Source: Streptomyces sp. 1331.2 (GTDB lineage Bacteria; Actinomycetota; Actinomycetes; Streptomycetales; Streptomycetaceae). From it: DNA of 64,000 bases. Below the pieces are notes generated by a model. That model was not told the DNA's origin, did no database searches, and saw only the letters and a list, made by a program, of their open reading frames with translations. The stretch lies in assembly GCF_900199205.1 (NCBI RefSeq), contig NZ_OBMJ01000001.1, forward strand, positions 744,001 through 808,000, in the 5' to 3' direction. Shown piece by piece: positions 18,801 to 29,719 of the stretch (position 1 is its first letter; every line of letters starts with the position of its first letter). The translations under genes and the position numbers were made by a program.

Positions 18801-19784
18801 CGGGTCGACCACGTGCGCGGTGGCGTTGATGGTGCACTCGGTCGGGCCGTACAGGTTGACCAGCGAGGCCGCGGGCAGGGCCTCGCCCAGGTCGCGGGCG
18901 AGCCGGCGGGACAGCGCCTCGCCGCCGGAGAACACCCGGGCCAGGCTGGTGCAGTCGGTGAAGCCCTCGGTGTCCAGCAGCGCCCGGAGCAGGGTCGGCA
19001 CGCACTGCAGGGCGGTCACCTCGTGCCGCCGGACGGCCGCGACCAGCGCCTCCGGGTCGCGGTAGAGGCCGGGCGTGCCGGCCACCACGCGGGCGCCGAC
19101 GGCCGGGGCGAGGATCTCCCACTGGGCGGCGTCGAAGCTCATCGGGGTCTTCTGCAGCACGGTGACCTCGGGGTCGAGGTGCCCGGCGTCGAGCATCCAG
19201 CGCAGCTGGGAGACGACCGCGCGGTGCTCGATCATCACGCCCTTGGGGCGGCCGGTGCTGCCGGAGGTGTAGATCACGTAGGCCAGCGACTCCGGTTCGG
19301 CGCCGCCCTCGGCCGCCGGGTGCGCCGGCGGCGCGTCCTCGAAGGTGACGATCTCGGTACCGGCCGGGGCCAGCGCGGCCAGCCGCTCGCGCAGGTGCGC
19401 CTGGGTGAGCACGATCCGGGTGCCGCTGTCCTCGACCATGTAGCGGAGCCGGTCCTCGGGATACTCGGGCGACAGCGGCAGGTAGCCGGCCCCGGCGTAC
19501 AGGACGCCCCAGGCCCCGGCGACCAGGCCCACGGACGGCTCGACGTACAGGCCGACGCAGGCGTCCGGGCCGGCGCCCAGCCCGCGCAGGTGCGCGGCCA
19601 GCCGGCGGGCGGTCTCGGACAGTTCCAGGAAGGTGAGGCCCCCTTCCTCGCCGATGACGGCCGTGGAATTCGGCCGGGTGCGCACCTGCCGGTCGAGCAG
19701 ACCGGTGAGCGCGGTGCCGACCGGGGCGCGGCGGGCGTGCGGGACGACGGGGGTGGCGGCGGAGACGGACGGGTCGATGCGCAT
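15879..19784 (-). CDS. Indigoidine-type single-module NRPS (A-Ox-PCP-TE)
   Basis: 1301 aa, close to the 1282 aa of the blue-pigment synthetase BpsA. Adenylation core YTSGSTGRPKGV is near residue 170, FDAAQWE near 220, and A8 QVKLRGYRVELDE near 424. An FMN-dependent SagB/nitroreductase-type oxidase domain is inserted at about 530-850, before A10 PLTANGKVDL near 910. The PCP serine is in GGNSL near 968. A thioesterase has GFSFG near 1110 and GDHYG near 1271. Known relatives convert two L-glutamines to the blue pigment indigoidine after phosphopantetheinylation. Glutamine specificity is inferred from architecture. No indA/indB-like genes or transporter flank it. Confidence 0.88.
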   Translation of the reverse strand: MRIDPSVSAATPVVPHARRAPVGTALTGLLDRQVRTRPNSTAVIGEEGGLTFLELSETARRLAAHLRGLGAGPDACVGLYVEPSVGLVAGAWGVLYAGAGYLPLSPEYPEDRLRYMVEDSGTRIVLTQAHLRERLAALAPAGTEIVTFEDAPPAHPAAEGGAEPESLAYVIYTSGSTGRPKGVMIEHRAVVSQLRWMLDAGHLDPEVTVLQKTPMSFDAAQWEILAPAVGARVVAGTPGLYRDPEALVAAVRRHEVTALQCVPTLLRALLDTEGFTDCTSLARVFSGGEALSRRLARDLGEALPAASLVNLYGPTECTINATAHVVDPAEPGDGADSVPIGRPVDNTQCYILDEQRTPVGAGGVGELYIGGVQLARGYLHRPELTEERFVPSPFTPGERLYRTGDLAQWNADGTIRFAGRVDNQVKLRGYRVELDEIARAIEEHTWVRRSAAIVAGDERTGHQNLVACVELNPREAALMDQGNHGGHHQSKASKLQVKAQLSDPGLRDPARLAGRERIELPGRRETEAQRRETFARKTYRFYDGGPVTRDDLTALLAARPAGPFGREPALLSFPELGRVLRWFGQFHSEERLLPKYAYASPGALYATQLYLETGGLDGLAAGLYYYHPVEHSLIRIGPAEPRTEAYLTLHFSGRHGAIEPVYKNNIREVLEFETGHMLGVFEEVLPEYGLDVRPLGLDPAVRGRLDVAEEDHYLGAFAVVRNDGTARARSTELYVQAHEGRVDGLPGGLYRYADGELTHVADAVVEPRHVIAINQSVHARAAFGITAVSRAPEEWLEYIALGTELHHLQRNGLGLGFMSSGYSSKSGHPLPAARRIDEILAGRGIATGPSYFFLGGKVSEEQIRSEGMHEDAVHMKGPAEIIKDELAKLLPDYMLPNRVLVVDALPLTANGKVDLKALAASDAVRTADVRSAYVAPRTEHERWLAEAWGQALKYEDVSVEDEFFAVGGNSLIAVALVHRINREFDVSLPLQVLFECPKLGDLAARIDRARGEDGAGPGEGGGAASSRLIPLHPGDSGRPVFCWPGLGGYPMNLRLLGREASRGRPFYGIQAHGINEGERPYPTIRETAAADVAELLRVQPEGPYTLWGFSFGARVAFEAAWQLEQAGRQVDRLLLICPGNPEVRRDDGGAWGREASYANPAYVTILFGVFTGRISGPELERCLAETADEATFVASVHRLLPDLDEELIRRITGIVGETYEFEYSFRELAERRLDAPVTIFKAAGDDYSFIEGSSGYSAAPPAVVDLTGDHYGVLKEHGVVELAAAIRALERITDEETAPGR

Positions 19785-20040
19785 GGGAAGTGCCTTCGGT
19801 GCGTGGTACGGGGGGAAGCCCGGCGTCCTGCTCAGCGGGAGCGCCGGTTACGGGATCCACCGTCGGCCGCCCGCTGTCCCACCCGCATGAGGCACCGGTC
19901 TGGACCTCTTCCGGCCGCGTCCCGGGGGCGGGGGCGCCCCGTCCCGGCCCGGCCCCGGCAGGTCCCGGGCCTGTCCCGGGCATTCGGCCGTTCACGATCA
20001 CGTAACCGAGCGGAAGCGCAGCGTCGGTAGCGTCGGCGGC

Positions 20041-20739
20041 ATGACGGCATCACGCACTCGCCCCGAACGGCTCTGGCACCGGCCCTTCCGCAGGTCGGAC
20101 CGCAGGTGCGCGGCGCCCGACGGCCAGGCCACCCGGCTGCCCGCGCTCACCGGCGGCCCGCACCGGACCGCCCGGCCGCACCTGCCGTCGCTGCGCCCGG
20201 CCGGCCCGGCGCCGCAGGCCCCGTCCCGGCTGTCCCTGCCGGACGGGACCGAGGTGCTGCTGCGTCCGGCCGGCCCCGCCGACAAGACGGCGGCGCTGGC
20301 GATGCACGCCCGCTGCTCCCCCGCCGCGCTGCGGTTGCGCTACCACGGCCCGGTCCGCGACGCCGACCGCTACCTCGACCACCTGCTGGACCCGCGGCAC
20401 GGCCGCAGCCTGGCCGTGGTCGCCCCGGACGGGCGGATCCTCGCGCTGGGGCACCTGATGTGGGACGACGGCGAGGCCGAGCTGGCCGTGCTGGTCGAGG
20501 ACGGCTGGCAGCGGCGCGGCCTGGGGGTGGCGCTGCTGCGCCGGCTGTCGGCGACGGCCCGGGCGGCCGGCATCGGGACGGTGTACGCGCTGACGCACGC
20601 CGCCAACGCCGGTCTGATCGCCGCGATGCGCCGGCTGGCCGCGCCGCTGGACTTCAGCGCCGAGGGCGGCACCCTGGTGATCACGGCCTCCCTGGGCGCC
20701 GCGGACCCGGTCGCCCACGCCCACCACCCGGGCCGCTGA
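20041..20739 (+). CDS. GNAT family N-acetyltransferase
   Basis: 232 aa. The GNAT domain covers about residues 75-225; the acetyl-CoA-binding motif A is VLVEDGWQRRGLGVALLRRL near residue 150 (Q/RxxGxG). The first 70 residues are Arg/Pro-rich without visible fold, so a later start is possible. No Shine-Dalgarno is obvious before the ATG. It is divergent from the indigoidine-type synthetase and shares its 256-bp promoter region. Substrate unknown; resistance or protein acetylation are both possible. Confidence 0.82.
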   Translation: MTASRTRPERLWHRPFRRSDRRCAAPDGQATRLPALTGGPHRTARPHLPSLRPAGPAPQAPSRLSLPDGTEVLLRPAGPADKTAALAMHARCSPAALRLRYHGPVRDADRYLDHLLDPRHGRSLAVVAPDGRILALGHLMWDDGEAELAVLVEDGWQRRGLGVALLRRLSATARAAGIGTVYALTHAANAGLIAAMRRLAAPLDFSAEGGTLVITASLGAADPVAHAHHPGR

Positions 20740-20800
20740 TCATTTCTTCACCAGATCCTTACCAGGGGCGCGACGGAACCCCGGGGCCCTCCTGGAACGT

Positions 20801-20844
20801 CGTCAAGGAACGAAGGCTCCCTCCGTACACGGCCCTCCTTGACG
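20801..20844. terminator. Weak stem-loop downstream of the GNAT gene
   Basis: 9-bp arms CGTCAAGGA/TCCTTGACG separated by 26 nt, in the gap before murT. It may be a terminator or a leader structure. Confidence 0.35.
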
Positions 20845-21001
20845 GAACGTCAGAAGCCCCCACCGCCGCGTCCCGGCAGGCGGCACGGGGTCCGGTTCGT
20901 CCGGTCGGGCGACGGAGTCGGTAGGCTGACCCCCGTCCCCGCCGCCCGACGGCCCGTTGTCCGGACCCGGGTGGTGCCGCAGCAAGGAGGAACCACTGAG
21001 C

Positions 21002-22264
21002 ATGGCAGGCACCGAATCGGAGCCCACAGGCGCACGCGACGCCTCGCTGCCGGCCCGCGCCAAGATCGCGGTCACGGCCGGCCGGGTCGCCGCCGCCGTG
21101 TCGCGCAAGGCCGGACGCGGGAGCGGCTCGGTGATCGGCGGCAAGGTCGCCCTCAAGCTCGACCCCGACCTGCTCGCCACCCTCGCCGACCACCTCGACG
21201 TCGTCCTGGTCAGCGCGACCAACGGCAAGACCACCACCACCCGCCTGATCGCCGAGGCGCTGCGCGCCGCCGGCCCGGTGGTCTCCAACGCCCTGGGCGC
21301 CAACATGCCGGCCGGCATCACGTCCGCCCTGGCGGGCGGCACCGAGGCCCGCTTCGGCGTGATCGAGGTCGACGAGAAGTACCTGGCGATGGTCGCCCGC
21401 GACACCCGCCCCAAGGCGATCGCCCTGCTCAACCTCTCCCGCGACCAGCTCGACCGCGCCGCCGAGACCCGGATGATGGCCGAGAAGTGGCGCGAGGGCC
21501 TGCAGAACACCGAGGCCGTGGTCATCGCCAACGCCGACGACCCGCTGGTGACCTGGGCCGCCTCCTCCTGCAAGAAGGTGGTCTGGGTGGCCGCCGGACA
21601 GGCCTGGAAGGAGGACGCCTGGTCCTGCCCCGCCTGCGGCGGTGTGATGCAGCGCCCCGGCGACGACTGGTTCTGCCAGGACTGCGGCTTCCGGCGCCCC
21701 AACCCGCACTGGGCCCTCCAGGGCACCCACGTGATCGACCCTCAGCGCGGCGCCTGGCCGATCCAGCTGCAGCTGCCCGGCCGGGCCAACCTGGCCAACG
21801 CCACCAGCTCGGCCGCCGTCGCCGCCGTGTTCGGCGTCTCCCCGCAGGTCGCCCTGGAGCGGATGCGCTCGGTGGCCGCCGTGGCCGGCCGCTACGACGT
21901 GGTGCAGTACCAGGGCCGCGACATCCGGCTGCTGCTCGCCAAGAACCCGGCCGGCTGGCTGGAGACCTTCTCGCTGATCGACGGCCCGCCCGCCCCGGTG
22001 ATCCTCTCCGTCAACGCCCTCGACGCCGACGGCACCGACACCTCCTGGCTGTGGGACGTCGACTACGAGCGCCTCGCCGGGCACCCGGTCTTCGTGATGG
22101 GCCAGCGCAAGCTGGACCTGGCCGTGCGCCTGGAGGTCGCCGGGCTCCAGTTCCACGTGGTGGACACCCTGGAGCAGGCCGTCCGGATGGCCCCGCCCGG
22201 CCGGATCGAGGCCATCGCCAACTACACCGCCTTCCAGCAGCTGCGGAAGGTCGTGGCCGGCTGA
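21002..22264 (+). CDS. murT: Lipid II isoglutaminyl synthase, MurT subunit
   Basis: 420 aa Mur-ligase-like subunit. With GatD it amidates the alpha-carboxyl of D-Glu in lipid II to D-isoglutamine, using ATP and glutamine-derived ammonia. The P-loop ATNGKTTTT is near residue 75. A Cys4 zinc ribbon typical of MurT (CPACGG near 209, CQDCGF near 226) sits in the central domain. The ATG at 21002 follows AAGGAGG; a GTG 45 nt upstream lacks a box. gatD follows 46 bp downstream. Confidence 0.95.
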   Translation: MAGTESEPTGARDASLPARAKIAVTAGRVAAAVSRKAGRGSGSVIGGKVALKLDPDLLATLADHLDVVLVSATNGKTTTTRLIAEALRAAGPVVSNALGANMPAGITSALAGGTEARFGVIEVDEKYLAMVARDTRPKAIALLNLSRDQLDRAAETRMMAEKWREGLQNTEAVVIANADDPLVTWAASSCKKVVWVAAGQAWKEDAWSCPACGGVMQRPGDDWFCQDCGFRRPNPHWALQGTHVIDPQRGAWPIQLQLPGRANLANATSSAAVAAVFGVSPQVALERMRSVAAVAGRYDVVQYQGRDIRLLLAKNPAGWLETFSLIDGPPAPVILSVNALDADGTDTSWLWDVDYERLAGHPVFVMGQRKLDLAVRLEVAGLQFHVVDTLEQAVRMAPPGRIEAIANYTAFQQLRKVVAG

Positions 22265-22310
22265 TGCCGCGCCCGCACTCCCACCTTTACGTGACGGAAG
22301 GCCTTCGAGG

Positions 22311-23039
22311 ATGAGTGAGAGCAGCCTGCGCGTGGTCTGGGTCTACCCGGACCTGCTCAGCACCTACGGCGACCGGGGCAACGCCCTGGTCGTGGAGCGC
22401 CGGGCCCGCCAGCGCCACCTCAACGTGACCCGGATCGACGTCCGCTCCGACCAGGCGATCCCCACCAGCGGCGACATCTACCTGATCGGCGGCGGCGAGG
22501 ACCGCCCGCAGCGCCTGGCCGCCGAGCGGCTGCGCGCCGACACCGGCCTGGTGCGGGCCGCCGAGAACGGCGCGATCATCTTCGGCGTCTGCGCGGGCTT
22601 CCAGATCATGGGCCACGAGTTCATCAACGACCTCGGCGAGCGCGAGCCGGGCCTGGGCCTGCTCGACGTCTGGACCCAGCGCGGCGAGGGCGCCCGCTGC
22701 GTCGGCGACGTGCTCGCCGACGTCGACCCGCGGCTCGGCCTGCCGCAGCTGACCGGCTTCGAGAACCACCAGGGCGTCACCCACCTCGGCCAGGGCGTCC
22801 AGCCCTTCGCCACCGTCTCCGTCGGCCGGGGCAACGGCACCGGCGACGGCACCGAGGGCGCCTGGCGGGACACCGTCTTCGGCACCTACCTGCACGGCCC
22901 GGTGCTGGCGCGCAACCCCGCCGTGGCCGACATGCTGATCAAGCTGGCGCTGGACGTCAACGCCCTGCCGCCGGCGGACACCACCTGGTACGACGCGCTG
23001 CGCGCCGAGCGCATCGCCGCCGCGACGCGCCCCCAGTAG
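22311..23039 (+). CDS. gatD: Lipid II isoglutaminyl synthase, GatD glutamine amidotransferase subunit
   Basis: 242 aa class I (triad) glutamine amidotransferase of the CobB/CobQ type. The nucleophile is Cys94 in FGVCAGFQ, and the late His is in GTYLHGPVL near residue 190. It makes ammonia from glutamine for MurT. The residue number matches the Cys94 reported for Staphylococcus aureus GatD. It is the second gene of the murT-gatD operon. Confidence 0.95.
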   Translation: MSESSLRVVWVYPDLLSTYGDRGNALVVERRARQRHLNVTRIDVRSDQAIPTSGDIYLIGGGEDRPQRLAAERLRADTGLVRAAENGAIIFGVCAGFQIMGHEFINDLGEREPGLGLLDVWTQRGEGARCVGDVLADVDPRLGLPQLTGFENHQGVTHLGQGVQPFATVSVGRGNGTGDGTEGAWRDTVFGTYLHGPVLARNPAVADMLIKLALDVNALPPADTTWYDALRAERIAAATRPQ

Positions 23040-23055
23040 TACCTCCGTACGCCCC

Positions 23056-23086
23056 GGCCGGGTGCCCGCGATGCGGTCACCCGGCC
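23056..23086 (+). terminator. Hairpin after gatD
   Basis: 9-bp stem GGCCGGGTG/CACCCGGCC with a 13-nt loop, 17 bp after the gatD stop. The rest of the 352-bp gap to pfkA has no gene and should contain the pfkA promoter. Confidence 0.55.
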
Positions 23087-23391
23087 CGCGGGCGGCCCCG
23101 GACGTACGACAATGGGGCTGCCTACTGCACACCCTCCTCGGCAGCAGGCTGCACTTCCGCGCGGGGGCGCCGACGGCGCCGCTCCCGCGTCGGCTCCTGC
23201 CCGGCCGGACCAGGGGCCGTATGCTCGACACCACGGTCGGTTTCGGACGTTCTGTCCGGACCGACCGGTCCTTCACCCCACGGCCGACTCCCCGCCACCC
23301 CGGCGCGGGAGCGCCCCGCCGCGGTGACGGCTCGTCGTCCCAGCCTGTAGTCCGGCCGTTTCCTCGGTTCTGCTCGGGAGTTGCAAAGCTA

Positions 23392-24417
23392 ATGCGTATC
23401 GGAGTGCTGACCAGCGGCGGTGACTGCCCCGGCCTGAACGCGGTGATCCGGTCCGTGGTCCACCGGGGGGTGGTCGACCACGGCGACGAGATCATCGGGT
23501 TCGAGGACGGGTGGCGCGGGTTCCTGGAGGGCCACCACCGCCCCCTGACCATCGATTCGGTGAGCGGCATCCTGGCCCAGGGCGGCACCATCCTCGGGTC
23601 CTCCCGCGTCCAGCCCAGCCACCTGCGGGACGGCGTCGAGCGGGCCAAGAAGTACTGCTCCGACCTCGGCCTCGACGCGGTCATCCCGATCGGCGGCGAG
23701 GGCACCCTCAAGGCCGCCAAGCTGATGAGCGACGCGGGCCTGCCGATCGTCGGCGTGCCGAAGACCATCGACAACGACATCGCCGCCACCGACGTGACCT
23801 TCGGTTTCGACACCGCCGTCTCGGTCGCCACCGAGGCGCTGGACCGGCTGAAGACCACCGCCGAGTCCCACCAGCGGGTCATGGTCGTCGAGGTCATGGG
23901 CCGGCACACCGGCTGGATCGCGCTGAACGCGGGCATGGCGGCCGGCGCGCACGCCATCGTCGTCCCGGAGCGCCCCTTCCACATCGACAAGCTCACCGCC
24001 GTCGTCCGCGAACGCTTCGACCGGCAGAAGAAGTTCGCCATCGTGGTCTGCGCCGAGGGCGCCAAGCCCGAACCCGGCACCATGCACTGGGAGGAGGGCA
24101 CCAAGGACATCTACGGCCACGAGCGGTTCACCGGCATCGCCACCCAGCTCTCCCGCGAACTGGAGCACCGCCTCGGCAAGGAGGCCCGCCCGGTCATCCT
24201 CGGCCACACCCAGCGCGGCGGCACCCCCACCGCCTACGACCGGGTCCTCGCCACCCGCTTCGGCTGGCACGCCGTCGAGGCCGTCCACAAGGGCGCCTTC
24301 GGGCACATCACCGCACTGCAGGGCACCAACATCAACCTGGTCCCGCTGGCCGAGGCGGTCGCCGAGCTGAAGACCGTCCCGCAGGAGCGCTACCTGGAGG
24401 CCGAGACGGTCCTCTGA
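23392..24417 (+). CDS. pfkA: 6-phosphofructokinase
   Basis: 341 aa group III phosphofructokinase, converting fructose-6-phosphate to fructose-1,6-bisphosphate in glycolysis. Nucleotide loop GGDCPGLNAVIR starts near residue 10. PIGGEGTLKAA carries the Gly expected for ATP use (PPi enzymes have Asp there), while the following PKTIDND has the Lys usual in the PPi branch, as in other actinomycete ATP-PFKs. The start is the ATG after GGGAG; the longer upstream frame is not conserved-looking. Confidence 0.95.
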   Translation: MRIGVLTSGGDCPGLNAVIRSVVHRGVVDHGDEIIGFEDGWRGFLEGHHRPLTIDSVSGILAQGGTILGSSRVQPSHLRDGVERAKKYCSDLGLDAVIPIGGEGTLKAAKLMSDAGLPIVGVPKTIDNDIAATDVTFGFDTAVSVATEALDRLKTTAESHQRVMVVEVMGRHTGWIALNAGMAAGAHAIVVPERPFHIDKLTAVVRERFDRQKKFAIVVCAEGAKPEPGTMHWEEGTKDIYGHERFTGIATQLSRELEHRLGKEARPVILGHTQRGGTPTAYDRVLATRFGWHAVEAVHKGAFGHITALQGTNINLVPLAEAVAELKTVPQERYLEAETVL

Positions 24418-24442
24418 CCGCCTCTCGCCCTGCCCGCCCGCC

Positions 24443-24482
24443 GAAGGCCCCCGGACTCCCGCCCCACGGTCCGGGGGCCTTC
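24443..24482. terminator. Bidirectional terminator after pfkA
   Basis: 14-bp perfect stem GAAGGCCCCCGGAC/GTCCGGGGGCCTTC with a 12-nt loop, between the convergent pfkA and epimerase genes. Confidence 0.9.
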
Positions 24483-24501
24483 GCACGTGCGCCAGGCGCC
24501 T

Positions 24502-25458
24502 TCAGCTGCCGAGCGCCGCGCGGTACCAGGCCGTGGCCTGCGGGAGGCGGGCGAGCGGGCCGGGGCCGGGCGGGCAGGCGGCCAGGCGCCAGACGGCCTC
24601 GCTGCGGTACCAGTGGTCGCGGGCGATCAGGGCGAACTGGCGCTCGGACACCTGGCCGGGGGCGGCCGCCAGCAGCCGGCGGCACTCCTCCCACGGCAGG
24701 TCCGGGCCGTCCGGCACGGGCAGCAGCCCGAGCGCGGCCAGCGCGGCGATCAGGTCGCCGCTGCGGACCGGCTCGGGGTGGGAGGCGTGGTGGACGCCGG
24801 GCGGGGCGCCCCGGCCGTCCAGGGCGAGCGCGGTGATCAGCCGGGCCAGATCGGTGCGGTCCACCAGCGAGATCCGGGCCTCGCCGCCCTCCCAGCGGCC
24901 CGGCACCCGGCGGACCAGCTCGGCCAGGGCGGGCACCACCCAGCGGTCGCCCGTCCCGGTCACCAGCCCGGGGCGCAGCACGCAGGCGCCGGCCGCCAGG
25001 GCGTGGCGCTCGCCGAGCAGCCGGGTGCGGCTGGCCTCGGACAGCGGGGCGGGCCGCACCTCGTCGACCTCGATGCCCGCGTGCGGGCCCTCCCCGTACA
25101 CGGCCGAGGTCGAGAGGTGGACGATCCGGGGCACCCCGGCGCGGGTGGCGGCGGCCATCACCGCGGCCGCGCCCCGCACGTTGACCGCCTCGCACTCCTC
25201 GGTGCGGCCGTCGACCCGGGAGGCCAGGTGGACCAGCACCCCGGCGCCCTCGCAGAGGTCCGCCAGCGCCGTCGCGTCGGCGAGGTCGCCCGGCACCCAG
25301 ACGGTGCCGGGACGGGCACCCTCCGGCACCCTGCGGGCCAGTGCCCGTACCCGTGCGCCGCGCGCCCGGAGGGCCGCCAGCACCTCGGAGCCGATGAAGC
25401 CGGTCGCGCCGGTCAGCGCGACCGTGGTCCCCGCCGCAGCTCCCTGTTCCGCTGCCAT
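24502..25458 (-). CDS. NAD(P)-dependent epimerase/dehydratase (extended SDR)
   Basis: 318 aa Rossmann-fold protein. The dinucleotide motif TGATGFIG is near residue 17. The usual active-site YxxxK is not obvious: HLSTSAVYGEGPHAG keeps the Ser and Tyr but I see no Lys four residues later, so activity may differ. The ATG has GGGAGGG upstream; the longer frame is unlikely. Substrate unknown (nucleotide sugar or steroid-like). It is convergent with pfkA. Confidence 0.8.
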   Translation of the reverse strand: MAAEQGAAAGTTVALTGATGFIGSEVLAALRARGARVRALARRVPEGARPGTVWVPGDLADATALADLCEGAGVLVHLASRVDGRTEECEAVNVRGAAAVMAAATRAGVPRIVHLSTSAVYGEGPHAGIEVDEVRPAPLSEASRTRLLGERHALAAGACVLRPGLVTGTGDRWVVPALAELVRRVPGRWEGGEARISLVDRTDLARLITALALDGRGAPPGVHHASHPEPVRSGDLIAALAALGLLPVPDGPDLPWEECRRLLAAAPGQVSERQFALIARDHWYRSEAVWRLAACPPGPGPLARLPQATAWYRAALGS

Positions 25459-25658
25459 GACTGGCCCTCCCTGCCGACCAACCGGCCAGTCTAGCCAGCG
25501 GGAAACCGACCGGCCGACGGGGGGAGAACGGGAGGGGACACCCGTACGGAGGGGGTGGGGGCAGGGCCCGAGGTAAGGCCCACCTAGGCTGTATGCCAAG
25601 CAAAACGGGCGAACCGGACCCCACCGGGGACCACCAGGACGGAAAGCAGGACCCGCCG

Positions 25659-26651
25659 ATGGGCGACGGAATGTCAGGAATGCACCACCACGGCGGGATG
25701 ACCCGGCTAGGCCCGTTCACCTTCTCCAACGTCTGGACCTGGTCCCCGGACTGGGTGTTCCTGATCGGCGGCCTGGTCCTCCTGGGGCTCTACGCGGCGG
25801 GCGTGGTCCGGCTGTACCGGCGCGGCGACCGCTGGCCGGTCGGCCGGATGGTCGGCTGGGCGGCCGGCGTCGCCACCCTGCTGCTGGTGACCTGCAGCGG
25901 GCTGAACGACTACGGCATGGTGCTGTTCAGCGCGCACATGATCCAGCACATGGTGCTCTCCATGCTGACGCCGATCCTGCTGCTGCTGGGCGCCCCGATC
26001 ACCCTGGCGCTGCGGGCTCTGCGCCCGGCCGGCAAGGGCCGCCCGCGCGGGCCGCGCGAGCTGCTGGTGGCGCTGCTGCACAGCCGGTACGTCCGGATCG
26101 TCTCGCACCCGGCGTTCACCATCCCGCTGTTCATCGCGAGCCTGTACGGGGTCTACTTCACCCCGCTGTTCGACTTCCTGATGCAGTACCGCCTCGGGCA
26201 CATCGCCATGATGGTGCACTTCCTCCTCACCGGCCTGGCCTTCTTCTGGCCGATCATGGGCGTGGATCCGGGCCCGCACCGCCCCGGCCACGTGCTGCGG
26301 ATCATCGAGCTGTTCATGGGGATGCCGTTCCACGCGTTCTTCGGCGTGGCGGTGATGATGGCCGCCCACCCGCTGGTCACCACCTTCACCGCGGAGGGCG
26401 CGCCGCCCGGGACGGACCTGCTGGAGGACCAGAAGCTGGCCGGCGGGATCACCTGGGCGTTCGGCGAGATCCCGACCGCGATCGTGCTGATCGCCCTGGT
26501 CTACCAGTGGATGGGCTCCGAGCAGCGGCAGGCCCGCCGCCGTGACCGCGCCGAGGACCGTTCCGGCGACGCCGAGCTCGAGGCGTACAACGCCTACCTG
26601 GCCTCGCTGCACAAGCGCGACCGGCGCCCGGGCGCGGCCGAGGCGGGCTGA
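25659..26651 (+). CDS. CtaG-type cytochrome c oxidase assembly protein
   Basis: About 330 aa polytopic membrane protein (Caa3_CtaG family) with seven or so membrane segments. A Met/His-rich N-terminus (GMSGMHHHGGM) could bind copper, and conserved histidines lie in HMIQHMVLSMLTP and MVHFLLTG. The family helps metal insertion into cytochrome oxidase. The ATG at 25659 is preferred (purine-rich leader); another ATG at 25593 would add 22 polar residues. The C-terminus is charged and cytoplasmic. Confidence 0.87.
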   Translation: MGDGMSGMHHHGGMTRLGPFTFSNVWTWSPDWVFLIGGLVLLGLYAAGVVRLYRRGDRWPVGRMVGWAAGVATLLLVTCSGLNDYGMVLFSAHMIQHMVLSMLTPILLLLGAPITLALRALRPAGKGRPRGPRELLVALLHSRYVRIVSHPAFTIPLFIASLYGVYFTPLFDFLMQYRLGHIAMMVHFLLTGLAFFWPIMGVDPGPHRPGHVLRIIELFMGMPFHAFFGVAVMMAAHPLVTTFTAEGAPPGTDLLEDQKLAGGITWAFGEIPTAIVLIALVYQWMGSEQRQARRRDRAEDRSGDAELEAYNAYLASLHKRDRRPGAAEAG

Positions 26652-26703
26652 GCCCGGCAAGGGTCACCGGCGCCCGGGACCACCCGGAACCCCCGTTCCC
26701 GAG

Positions 26704-26733
26704 AACCCCCGTTCCGCCGACGGAACGGGGGTT
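26704..26733. terminator. Terminator after the CtaG-like gene
   Basis: 13-bp stem AACCCCCGTTCCG/CGGAACGGGGGTT with a 4-nt loop. A partial duplicate of the left arm lies just upstream (26688-26699). Confidence 0.85.
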
Positions 26734-26765
26734 CCGCCGTCTGCGGTCGTACCGACCGGCACGAG

Positions 26766-26803
26766 GAGGCCCCCGGGTCCGCGGTGACGGACCCGGGGGC
26801 CTC
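26766..26803. terminator. Terminator after icd
   Basis: 15-bp stem GAGGCCCCCGGGTCC/GGACCCGGGGGCCTC with an 8-nt loop, serving the minus-strand icd gene. Confidence 0.85.
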
Positions 26804-26826
26804 CCGGTGGTTCAGCCCGGCCTGGG

Positions 26827-29416
<2,590 letters not shown>

Positions 29417-29719
29417 ATGGCCCGCGTCGTCTGGCACGTTCCGGTCACCGCCTCCGGCACCGGAAGCACCACCGCACTCCGCCTCTTCCGCCTGCGCGAC
29501 GGCCGCCGCTGCGCGGTCGGATTCTCCAGCCCCGAAGCCCTCGCCGCCCTCCTCGGACCGGACCAGGCGTACACCGAACTCGGCGAACCCGCCCTGCGCG
29601 GGCTCACCGCCCCGCTCGGGGTCGACTCCCTCGTCCTGGACCCCCGGTTGGTCGCCCCGCCCGCCGCCCCGGCCGCACCGCTCGCCCCGGCCCCGACCGC
29701 ACAGCTCCAGCACCGGTGA
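29417..29719 (+). CDS. Small SAV_915-like protein
   Basis: 100 aa. The core RLFRLRDGRRCAVGFSSP and the following LAALLGPDQAYTELGEPALRGL resemble the short SAV_915/SseB-like proteins of actinomycetes; this is from memory and moderate. The C-terminus is an Ala/Pro tail. The ATG has GGGAG upstream. The stop overlaps the next start by 4 nt (GTGA), so the two genes are translationally coupled. Confidence 0.72.
   Translation: MARVVWHVPVTASGTGSTTALRLFRLRDGRRCAVGFSSPEALAALLGPDQAYTELGEPALRGLTAPLGVDSLVLDPRLVAPPAAPAAPLAPAPTAQLQHR

Noticed and set aside
15864..20030. Very long plus-strand ORF (1388 codons) opposite the NRPS
   Set aside because: It is the antisense shadow of a clearly conserved synthetase; such mirrors are common in high-GC DNA and its composition (Val/Gly/Gln-rich) is not protein-like.
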